Assembly: GCA_024998595.1 (NCBI GenBank)
Contig: JACOEK010000003.1
Span: 558,001 to 622,000, forward strand
DNA: 64,000 nt
From: Nitrospira sp.
Lineage (GTDB): Bacteria > Nitrospirota > Nitrospiria > Nitrospirales > Nitrospiraceae
Reading direction: 5' to 3'
Notes under the pieces: generated by a model
Told to the model about the DNA's origin: nothing
What the model saw: only the letters and a program-made list of their open reading frames with translations
Databases searched by the model: none
In this document: positions 49,973 to 60,700 of the stretch, one piece after another
Position numbering within the stretch: the stretch's first letter is position 1
How the letters are laid out: the number at the start of each line of letters is the position of its first letter
Made by a program: the position numbers and the translations under genes

Positions 49973-51670
49973 TTAGGCCGATGACCGGGCAACCGGTTTC
50001 AAGAGCGGCGCTGGGCGATGCGTGGCACTGAAGGCGGCACCGGTCGAGGATTCGACGATTGTTCCGTCATCCAGTTTTAACACGCGGTCGCCCACATGGA
50101 AATACCGGTCATCGTGCGTCACCACAATGACCCCCTTCCCTCGCGCCCGCAGATCCGGCAGCAACTCGCCGTAAAAGACTTCCTTGTATTGAGGATCCTG
50201 GTCGGCAGCCCATTCATCAAAGACATAAAACGGCCGATCTTCCAGCATCGCCGTTACGAGGGCCAGACGCTTCCGTTGCCCCTGCGACAGGTTCACCGTG
50301 GAATATTCCCCCTGTTCGATGCTGACCTTGTGATTGATACGGAGGGTCTTCAACCACCCGTCCGCCTGGCTGGCGACCAGCGAGGGATCGAGCCCCAGCA
50401 GCTTCTTGAATAGATAAAAATCGGAAAAGACCGCCGCGAAATGCTGCCGGTACCAGTCCTGCGTCGCGGGAGCGATCGCCTCTCCGTTCAGAGTCACCTG
50501 TCCCTGTTGCGGCAAATAGAGCCCCGTGAGTACTTTCACAAACGTCGACTTGCCGCTGCCGTTCCCTCCGATGATGAAGACGAGTTCACCCGAGCGAATC
50601 GACAGATCCAACGGCCCCAAGCTAAACGAACGCTCATCCTCACTTTTCGACTCGTACGCGAACACCGCCCGGGAAAATTCCACACACTGGCTCCCCTGCG
50701 CAACGGGTCGCTCCGCGCCGCCTTCCCGACCTCCCTCGTCGAGGGCGAGCCCCAACGTCTCGATCTTCTCCAACGCGACCTGGCCGCGGCTGAGTGTCGG
50801 AACCATACCTAGCAAGCCCCACATCGGACCGATCATGTAGAGCATGGCAAAGGCATACCCGGTCAACGATTCACCCGACAGGGAGAGCAACCGTGGAAAG
50901 AGGAGGAGGATGATGCCTATCAACCCATAGAACAATACCTGGGTCCAGGAATCCGTTACGAGATACTGTTTTGTAGTGACGAGGTTATGATGCCGCAACG
51001 CTTCGGCCGCCTGTCGAATGTCCTCTTCGACGAACGTCTCACGGCGGCCGCGATGCAGCATCAATTCCTTCATTCCCTCCGTCAAACTGCGGAAATGCTC
51101 GAAGAGGACGCTTTTCGAATCGCGCACGGCCAGCGACGACTGCAACACCCGGTTGTAGAGCTGTCGATAGCCCAACAGGCCCAATACGGCGAGGACGACG
51201 ACTCCCAGAAACGCCTGCCAGGACAACCAGGCGAGGTAGAGCGAACAGCCGGCCAGAATCGCGACATTGATGGCCAATCCCGGAAGACCGTTCACCGCCC
51301 AGGCCAGGGCATTCGTATCCTCCGTGAGGGTCGCAAGAATCTCATGCGCCCCTCGGCGTTCCAACGTGCGATAGGGCGCGCGCACCACCTTCCAGCAGAG
51401 ATCCATGCCCAATTGTAAGATCGTCTTCTGCGCGAACGTCACCAGCAAGAGTTGAGAGAGATAGTTCGATCCGACCTTCAGGACGGCGAGACCGATAAAG
51501 GCGACGGCAAACACCTCGGAGGTAGCTCCGGCTCCGTTGATGAGTTTATTGATCACCGCTAGCAGGCCGACACTCGAGAGACCGGCCAACAGCCCGGTCA
51601 GCACCATGAGAACCATCATGGTCCTGGCGTCACGGAGCAGGAACAGGAGAAACCGATACATTTTTATCAT
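49973..51670 (-). CDS. Cyclic-peptide/siderophore-type ABC exporter
   Basis: 565-aa half-transporter: six hydrophobic segments in residues 1-300, then an ABC domain with Walker A IIGGNGSGKSTFVKVL (about 365), signature LSQGQRKRLALVTAML (about 465) and Walker B FYVFDEWAADQDPQYKEVFY. The membrane part (GLLAVINKLINGAG..., HEILATLTEDTNALAWAVNGLP) matches the PvdE/SyrD-like cyclic peptide export group. It lies 63 nt downstream of the synthetase, same strand, so it probably exports the lipopeptide or its precursor. ATG at 51670 or 51661. Confidence 0.92.
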   Translation of the reverse strand: MIKMYRFLLFLLRDARTMMVLMVLTGLLAGLSSVGLLAVINKLINGAGATSEVFAVAFIGLAVLKVGSNYLSQLLLVTFAQKTILQLGMDLCWKVVRAPYRTLERRGAHEILATLTEDTNALAWAVNGLPGLAINVAILAGCSLYLAWLSWQAFLGVVVLAVLGLLGYRQLYNRVLQSSLAVRDSKSVLFEHFRSLTEGMKELMLHRGRRETFVEEDIRQAAEALRHHNLVTTKQYLVTDSWTQVLFYGLIGIILLLFPRLLSLSGESLTGYAFAMLYMIGPMWGLLGMVPTLSRGQVALEKIETLGLALDEGGREGGAERPVAQGSQCVEFSRAVFAYESKSEDERSFSLGPLDLSIRSGELVFIIGGNGSGKSTFVKVLTGLYLPQQGQVTLNGEAIAPATQDWYRQHFAAVFSDFYLFKKLLGLDPSLVASQADGWLKTLRINHKVSIEQGEYSTVNLSQGQRKRLALVTAMLEDRPFYVFDEWAADQDPQYKEVFYGELLPDLRARGKGVIVVTHDDRYFHVGDRVLKLDDGTIVESSTGAAFSATHRPAPLLKPVARSSA

Positions 51671-51733
51671 CGTGCAGTCGTGTACGTTTTGCGGGGACTG
51701 ATAGGTTGTTGAAACAGGTTTCCGAGTGTGCGT

Positions 51734-54700
51734 CTAAGCGGCCTTGGAGGTCGGTCCGTCATCCTGCCCATCGGGCCGTTTCCGGAACATGGTTTCCGCC
51801 TCCTGCCAAAACGCCTTGAGGTGATGTGCCAGTTCCTGCACATGCGGCGCGACGAACAAGCGTCCGGAATCCTCCGCCGGAAGATACACCGTCCGGCTCA
51901 TTCCCATCGCCCACTCGCCGAAGACGAGCCGCGTATCGTCGCCGGAATTCGTCAGCGGGTGCTTGGAGGCGATCACATTCAACACCTGCCCACGGAATGG
52001 TTTCAAATCGTACCGCGCCACGGCATGGAACGTGGCATAGGTGACTTGATCTTTATACAAGAACTCGTCCTGATGTTCGGCGGCTTCGGTATGGTGCATG
52101 AGATTCCACATACGTTTCAACTTGCCTTTCCAGAACGTCGCCCATTCACGGGCGGGCAACCGGCGCATGAGTCGAAGGTAGGTGGTGACTTTCATCCACA
52201 CGAACAACAAAGGCCAGAGCAGATAGGGCGGACGGCTCCAGTGATTGAGATAGGAGCGTGGATGCCATGATTCCATGACGGCGAGGATGACCTCTTCCCC
52301 TTTCGCCGTGAGCTGTTGCGCGATTTCATACGCAGCCAGGCCACCGGTGCAGGTACCGCCGATGAAATAGGGTCCTTGCGGCTGCACCGAGCGGATCTCC
52401 TCGATGTAATGCGCCGCCATCTCTTCCACCCGCATGAACGGCTTTTCTTTTCCATCCAGTCCGCGAGCCTGCAATCCATAGAAGGGTTGATCGTCACCGA
52501 GCAATTTGGCGAGGCGCGCGAACACCAGCACATTCCCACCGACCCCGGGCACGGCAAATAACGGAGGTCTCTTTCCCTCCGGTTGAATCGCCACCAGGGA
52601 ACGCCACCGGACCGTGCAGCCTTCATCGGCCAGGACATCCGCCACTTGTTCGACCGTCGGCGCCTGGAATAAGACCGCCATCGGCAGGCGTGTGCCGAAT
52701 GTCTGCTCGATCGCACTGAACATCCGTAACGCGAGCAGGGAATATCCGCCCAGCGCAAAAAAGTTATCACGTACACCGATCGGCGTGATGCCTAGTACCT
52801 GCTCCCAAATCGCCACCAGCTGCAGCTCGACCCGATTTCTGGGTTCGATCGCCTGGACGCCGTCATGCGCCAGCTCGTCGGAGGGTGCCGGCAGAGACGC
52901 GCGATCCACCTTCCCGTTCGGTGTTAACGGAAACTCGCTGAGCGGAACGATGGCCGCGGGCACCATATAATCCGGAAGCAGTTCACGCAGGGCCCGACGC
53001 AGGCCGGAGGGATCACACACGCTCCCGTCGCGCGGCGCCACATAGGCCACCAGACGCTTATCTCCGGGAGCATCTTCCCGCACGATGACCACCGCCTGCT
53101 TCACAGTCGGATCATTCCCTAACACCGACTCGATTTCACCCAGCTCGATCCGGAACCCGCGCAATTTGACCTGATAGTCGATTCGGCCCACATAGTCGAG
53201 TCGCCCATCGGGCAACCATTTCACCTGATCGCCGGTGCGATAGAGTCGTTCGCCAGGCCGAAACGGGTTGGAGACGAAACGGTCCGCCGTCAGTTGAGGT
53301 TGCCCCCTGTAGCCTCTCGCAAGTCCCAGCCCTCCGATATACAACTCACCCGGGATTCCGACCGGCACCGGCTCGAGATTGGCATCCAGCACGTAAACCT
53401 GCGTGTTGGCAATCGGGCGCCCGAGAGAAATCGTGCGGTCGACGCTGCGTACCCGTTCCAGCGTCGACCAAATCGTCGTTTCGGTCGGCCCATACACGTT
53501 CCATACGGATCCCGCCCGAGAGAGCAGCTCTTGCGCCAATTCGCGCGGCAGTGCTTCCCCTCCACACAAGACTTTGACCCCGCGCCCACCCTGCCACCCG
53601 AACTGCAATATCATCCGCCAGGTCGCAGGAGTCGCCTGCAGCATCGTCACGGCGCCGTGATCGAGTTCCCGTTGCAACCAGGCTCCGTCCATCGCCTGCT
53701 GCCGGTTCGCCAGCACAATTCTCGCGCCCACCAGGAGAGGCAGGTACAGCTCCAGCCCCGCAATATCGAAGGACAGCGGCGTGAGTGCCACCAGGACATC
53801 GCGATGGGTCATGCCCGGCTCCTGCTGCATGGAGCGCAGGAAATTGACCAGCCCCCGATGTTCGATCTCCACCCCCTTCGGTTGGCCGGTCGAACCGGAG
53901 GTGAACAACACATAGACGAGATGCTCCGGCCCGGACAACGGCGAGGGATTCACTTCCGATTGACGCGCCAGGGGCTCCGCCTCTTGATCCAGACAGACGA
54001 CTCGGAGTTGATGCTGCGGCAGCCCGCCGAGAAGGGAGGAATCGGTGATCAGCACCGCCGCATGACTGGCCTCGATCATCGCCGCCAGCCTTCGTACAGG
54101 CAACCCTGGAACCAGGGGCAGATAGGCGCCGCCGGCTTTCATGACCGCCAGCAGGCTGATGAGCAGATCCGGCGAGCGCTCCAAAAAGACCGGTACCACG
54201 ATATCCGGTCCCACCCCACACTCGCGCAGATGATGCGCCAACCGATTGGCCCGACGATTCAGTTCCGCATAGGACCATTCGCGCCCTTCGAACAGCAAGG
54301 CGACGGCATCCGGCGTTCGGCTGACCTGCGCTTCGAACAATTGATAAAAACACCTCTCGCGATCTACCGGCCGGTCGGTGGCATTCCACTCGCGCAATAT
54401 CCGATGTTGCTCCTGCCCGGTAAGAATCGACACACGCCCGAGTTGTGCTTCGGGATGTTCCGCAACCGCTTCCATCAGCTGCCGGTACTGTGAAATCCAG
54501 CGCTCGGCGGAGGTGCGATCGAACAGGTCCGTATTGAATTCCAAATAGGCTTTTCGCGAGGCGTGTGGATCGATAGACAGCCCCAGGTCGAGTTGGGCCG
54601 CGCCACGACTCACTTCATAAGGAGTCCAGGAGAGCTGGTGAAATTCCGTGCGGGCAAAGGGTGTATTGGCAAAGTTGAACAACACCTGCACGAGCGGCAA

Positions 54701-57700
54701 GCCGCCCTGACTGCGGTCCGGCCGCAGTTCTTCCACGAGCTTTTCGAAAGGAATGTCCTGATGAGCATAGGCATCGAGCGACAGGTCGCGGACCTTCCGC
54801 AGCAACTCGCGGAATGTCAGCTCGCCCGTCACGTCCGTTCGCAAGACCAGCGTATTCACAAAAGTGCCGATCAGCTCCTCGATCTCCAGCCGGTTACGGT
54901 TGGCGATCGGTGTCCCGATAACCAGGTCCCGCTGTTGCGTCAGACGATGGAGCAGTCCGAAGAATCCGGCCAGGAACACCATGTAGAGCGTCACCCCCTC
55001 GCGCACACTCAGCTGCCTGAGTCGATTGACCAGCGACCAGGACAGGTCGAGCGAGACGTGATCGCCCTTGAAGGAATGCACGGGCAGACGCGGCCGATCG
55101 GTCGGCAAGGTCACGACGGGAAGATCGGTGAGTTTGGATTTCCAATGCTCAAGTTGTTCTTCCAACACAGCGCCGCTCAGCCAGCCCCTCTGCCACTGCG
55201 CGAAGTCGGCATATTGAATGGCCAGATCAGGTTGGACGGCGAACGGCCTGCCCGCACAGAACGCGTTGTACGACGCGACCAGTTCTCGCGCGATGATACC
55301 GTAGGACCATTGATCGGAAATGATGTGATGGGTGTTCAGGATCACGACCTGGTCTTCATCGCCGAGCTGGATCAAGAACACGCGCAGGAGCGGCCCCTTC
55401 TCAAGATCGAACGGTCGGCGCGCTTCGGCCGTCGCGAGTTCCAAGGCTCGCGGCTCGCGCAGTTCGGCGGGCACTCCTCGCAGGTCTTCTTCTGTCCAGG
55501 TCGGCTCCAGTACATCATGAATGATCTGACGCGGCTGAGCCTCCACTTGGGCAAAGGTCGTCCGGAGCGCTTCATGGCGGCGAACCAATTCACCAACCGC
55601 CCATCGCAGCGCCGGCTTGTTGAGTGGGCCATGCAAGCGGACGCTGGCCGGAATGTTATAGGCGACGGCCTCCGGTGAGAGTCGATAGAGGAACCACATC
55701 CGTTCCTGCGCAAACGAGAGCGGGAGCGGCACGCCTCTTCGGGCTCGCGTGATTGCATACCCGCTGCGGTCCTGATGCAGCTTGTCGCCGGCCTGTGCCT
55801 GGGTGATCACCTCGGCCAACGTGGCAATGGTCGGACGTTCGAAGACCTGCCGCAGGGGCAACGTGATCTGGAATAGAGATTGGACCCTGGAGACAAGTTG
55901 TGTGGCGAGGAGCGAATGCCCGCCCAATTCAAAGAAATGGTCATGCACGCCGACGTCCTTGAGCTGGAGGATCTCTCCCCAGATATCGGCCAGGACTTGC
56001 TCCGTGGGAGTCCGCGGAGCGAGGAACTCGGAAGTCAATTCGACCTTACTCGCGCGACTATCCGCGGCGACTTGCAGCGCCTTGCGGTCCACCTTGCCGT
56101 TGGCGGTGAGGGGCAGTGTTTCCAGTTCGATAAAGGTCGAGGGAATCATGTGCGCGGGTAAGTGGCTGCGCAACTGCTCGCGCAATTGCACCAGTCCAAG
56201 CCGGTTATTCGGCCGCGGAACCATGAACGCCACGATTCGCTTGTCGCCCGGCTGATCCTCGCGCACTTCGACCACGGCCCGTTCAAGATCCGGGTGCCGG
56301 TTCAGGACGGCTTCGATTTCTTCCAACTCAATACGATACCCGCGAATCTTGACCTGACGATCGGCACGGCCCCGATAGTCCAACTGTCCGTCCGGTCGCC
56401 ATCGCACGAGATCTCCGGTGCGATAGAGTCGCGCTCCCGGGAGGGTTGAGAATGGATCGGGGATGAATTTGGCTTCGGTCAGATCGGGCCTGCCCCGATA
56501 TCCCCGCGCCACTCCCACCCCGCCGATATAGAGCTCTCCAGCCACACCCACCGGAACCGGCTGTTGCTGCCGATCCAACACATACACGCTAGTCTGCGGA
56601 ATGGGGCGCCCGATCGGCAGATCGCCGGCCACTTCATCGTGCGCACCGAGACCGGTCAGATCCGACCAGGTGACGGCGACGGTCGTTTCTGTCGGCCCGT
56701 AGGTATTGATCAATCGAACAGTCGTTCCGATCAGCTCCGCCCATCGCTGCACGACCTGCGGAAGCACCCGCTCGCCCCCGATGATCACGGTCCTGACCGA
56801 TGAAGGAAACGCGATTTGCTCCAGCGCCATCCGGGTGACCAGCTCATGCCAGTAGGCCGTGGGTAGATCGAGGATCGTCAGGTTCAACTCACGGCACCGA
56901 TCTAGAAAACCGGAGACCGAATCCACCATGGTCGCGCTGCGTAGCACCAACGTGGCGCCCGCGGCCAGGCAGGGAAAAATTTCTTCGGCAGCGGTATCGA
57001 AACTCATCGAGGCGAACTGCAGCACCCGATCGCGGCCGGACAGGTCGACGATCTTCATCATGGCGCGCACATAGTTGGCGATCGATCGATGCTCGATCAT
57101 CACCCCCTTCGGGTGACCCGTGGAGCCTGACGTGTAGATGACGTAGGCCAGATTGTCCACGGCATCGGTTCCCTCGATGGAACTGTCGGGGAACTTCGCA
57201 ATCTGCTCCCATTCGGAATCGAGACAAATGGTATGGGGATTCGTGGCAGGCAGGCGGACCAGCTGATTCTGCTGGGTGACTAAGACGCGCACCTCACTGT
57301 CTCGCAACATGTATTCCAACCGTTCGGTCGGATAATCGGCATCCAACGGGAGGTAGGCCCCGCCCGATTTCAGAATACCCAGCATGCCCAATACCAACTG
57401 CGGCGATCGCTCCACACACAGTCCGACCACCACACCTGGTCCGACGCCGCGACGGCGGAGGTAATGGGCGAGTTGATTCACGCGCGCATCCAATTCTCGA
57501 TACGTCAGCGACTGCCCGTCCTGTTCGACCGCAATGACCCCGGGAGTCCGTTGGGCCTGCGCCTCAATCATACGATGGAGACACCCGGCGGTTTCTGCCC
57601 TATCGGAGGATTGTGCCCATGCCAGCACGGTCTGCCGCGTTTCCGCTTCAGACATGAGCGGCAGGTTGCCGATTTTGTCGGTTGGTTTGTGGACCAACCC

Positions 57701-60700
57701 TTCCAGCAACCGCACAAAATGCTCTTGCAGGCGCGCGATCCGATCGGCGCCAAACAAGGCATCCTTATACTCGATATACCCACTTAACCCCTGTTCCGAT
57801 TCCGCCAGTTCGAGACAGAGATCGAATTGGCCGCTCTGTTGTGGAATCACATAGGCGTCCCACTCAGGCAATCGAACTTCCGATGCAGATCCCGGTGATG
57901 CACTCATCTGCCTGTCGAGTGCTGCCAACAACTTGAACGGTTGCAACACGAACAGAACCTGCGCCAAGGGAGCGCGCGGGCCCTGACGAGCCGATCGTAC
58001 GTCTGCCACCAGTCGCGCGTAGGGATAATCCTGATGGGTGAGCGCATCCAACAGCGTGTGCTTCGTCTGCGCCAAGAGCTCGCGGCCGGTCGACTCAGGC
58101 TGCAGGTTCTCCCGCAGCACCAGCATGTTCACAAAGTCACCGACCGTCTGTGCGAAACGGGCCCGGCTGCGACCGAACACCGGCGTGACTACCGTGGTGT
58201 CTTCCAGCGCAGTATAGCGATTGAGAAGGATCTGGAGCGCGGTCAGACAGACGGCATACAACGTTGTGCCCTCTATCCGGGCAAATTCCTTGAGGCGGCC
58301 AGTCAGGTCCCCTTCGATATGGAATGCGTGCCAGGCATAGTGACTTGGCTCAACTGTTGTCTCGGGCCGGTCGTACAACATGTCATAATTCGGCAATTCC
58401 CCGTCCAGCTTCGTCTTCCAGTATTGCGCCAATCGACGCCCCTCTTCGCCTTCCAGCAGAGTCCGGTGCCACTCGACAAATTCACCGTATGGTGGACGTT
58501 CAGGAGATCCGCTCGAACGCTCCGACGCACTCGTCCCGGCTGAGAGATAGCGCCGTTTGAGGTCCTCGACCAGTTCAATCATCGACCAGCCATCCACGAC
58601 GATGTGGTGGGCGATCAACAACAACCAGGTCTGCTTCCCTCCCTGATACAGAGAGGCTCGCCACAGAGGGCCTTTCGCGAGATTGAACGGAACCGCCGCA
58701 GCCTCTACGGCTTCCTGCCGTAATCGCGGCCAGTCCCAGGTGGAGCTGTCGATCCTGGTCCAACTCAACGGCAAGCGCTCGTGAATCCGTTGAACCGGCA
58801 CATTTTGCTGCGTCTCAAAAGTGGTGCGAAGCATGGCATGCTGCGTGCCGAGGCCATCAAGCGCCAGTCGCAGCCGTTCTTCATGTACTTCTGACGGGAG
58901 AGGGAGGAGCACGGACACGTTTGCCGCGGCACTGTCAGGGTCCAACTGACTCAGGAACCATAGAGCCGCCTGGTTTTCGGAAAGTGGAAACACCTTTCCG
59001 GCAACGGCATCCGTACGAACAGCTTCGGGCGCGCGTAGCTGTTCGCCGGCCAGACCACGTTCGATCGTAGCCGTCACATCGCCTGGGGTTGCACCGCCCA
59101 GAAGCGCGTGGAGCGAAAGCGACAGGTGAAACGACTCTTCCAGGCGATGCAGCACTTCCGCCGCCATCAGTGAATCGAGTCCCAGGAGATGGATCGGCTG
59201 ATCAACAGCAATCGTCTCCGGAAGTCGACCGAGCCGATCAGCCAACAGCTGCTGCACCATTTGCTGAATGGCCAGTCGGCGCGGCTCACCTGCAAGCCCG
59301 CGCAATGGCTCGGTGTGAATACCCGTGGAAGATGGTTGTGCGATGGGAAGCGGCGCGACGCTTGTTCCGACGATCGACAATCGACCTGCAAGATACAGAT
59401 CGCGACAGGTACGCCGCTGTACCTTCCCGCTGGACGTCTTGGGAAGGCTCCCGGCCTTGATGAACAGAATGGACGACACATGCAGGTCATGCTGCTCGGA
59501 CAGGGCTGCACGCATAGCCGCGGCCAGTTCTTCGGTGGCAAGGGGTGTCGCCTGACGCTCCACTTCCTGGACCAGCACGACCGTTTCCTCGCCCGCTTCC
59601 TCAACAGTGAACGCCGCCGCGCCGCCGGTCCGGAGCGTCGCATGGCATGCCTCGACCGTTCGCTCGATATCTTGGGGATAATGATTGCGGCCCCGGACAA
59701 TGAGCAGGTCTTTGAACCGCCCCGTCACGAAGACTTCGCCATCTTTCACAAACCCGAGGTCGCCGGTTCGTAGGAAGGGCCCCTCGCCGGTATCCTGTAG
59801 CCTGGCGGCAAACGTTCGCGCAGTTTCGTCGGGATTATTCCAATAACCCTGTGTCGTGCTCGCGCCGGACAGCCAGATTTCCCCGACCTGTTGCATGGCG
59901 CAACGGGAACGCGTCTCAGGATGGGCGATTACTACACGGGTATCGCCGACAGGGATGCCGCAGCCGACCACCCGTCGAACCGGCCCTCCATCCGCGCTGC
60001 CCTCAATGACCGCCCCCTGCTCCAATGCAGCGGCATCGAGCGTCGTCACCGTTGGCGCGACCCCTTCCCGCTTGAGCGAAATAAGTAGCGTATATTCCGC
60101 CATGCCATAGGCGGGAAAGAAGGCCTCGCGTCGGAATCCGGACGGCGCGAACGACTCGGCAAACCGCTCGATAGTGTCCGGCGCGATGGGCTCTGCCCCG
60201 CAACTCGCTACCTGCCACCCGGAAAGATCGAGGCCTGCCCGCTCCTCCGGCGTGGTCGATTCCACGCAACGCCGATACGCAAAATTGGGCGCTCCGCTAT
60301 GCGTGACCTCATACCGTTGAATCGCTTCAAGCCACCGCAACGGACGTTTCAGAAACGTGAGCGGCGACATGAGGTACGACGGACGGCCGATCCACGCAGG
60401 CTGAATGATGCCCTTCACCAATCCATAGTCATGAAAATGCGGCATCCAGGACAGAGTGACTGATCGTGTATCGTAACAACCGGCATCGGTAATACACCGG
60501 CTCTGGGCCGTTATATTCCCATGGCTGACCATCACCCCTTTCGGAGTCGAGGTCGAGCCGGACGTATATTGCAAATACGCGACGTGTGAGAGCAGCGGAT
60601 GCGACTCAGTCCAGCAGGAAGCATCGGTCGACAGCGCCTGGTCGATCGGAATCCAACGGTCTAACGGCATCTCGCACGCTTGCGACCGGAGCGTCTCCAA

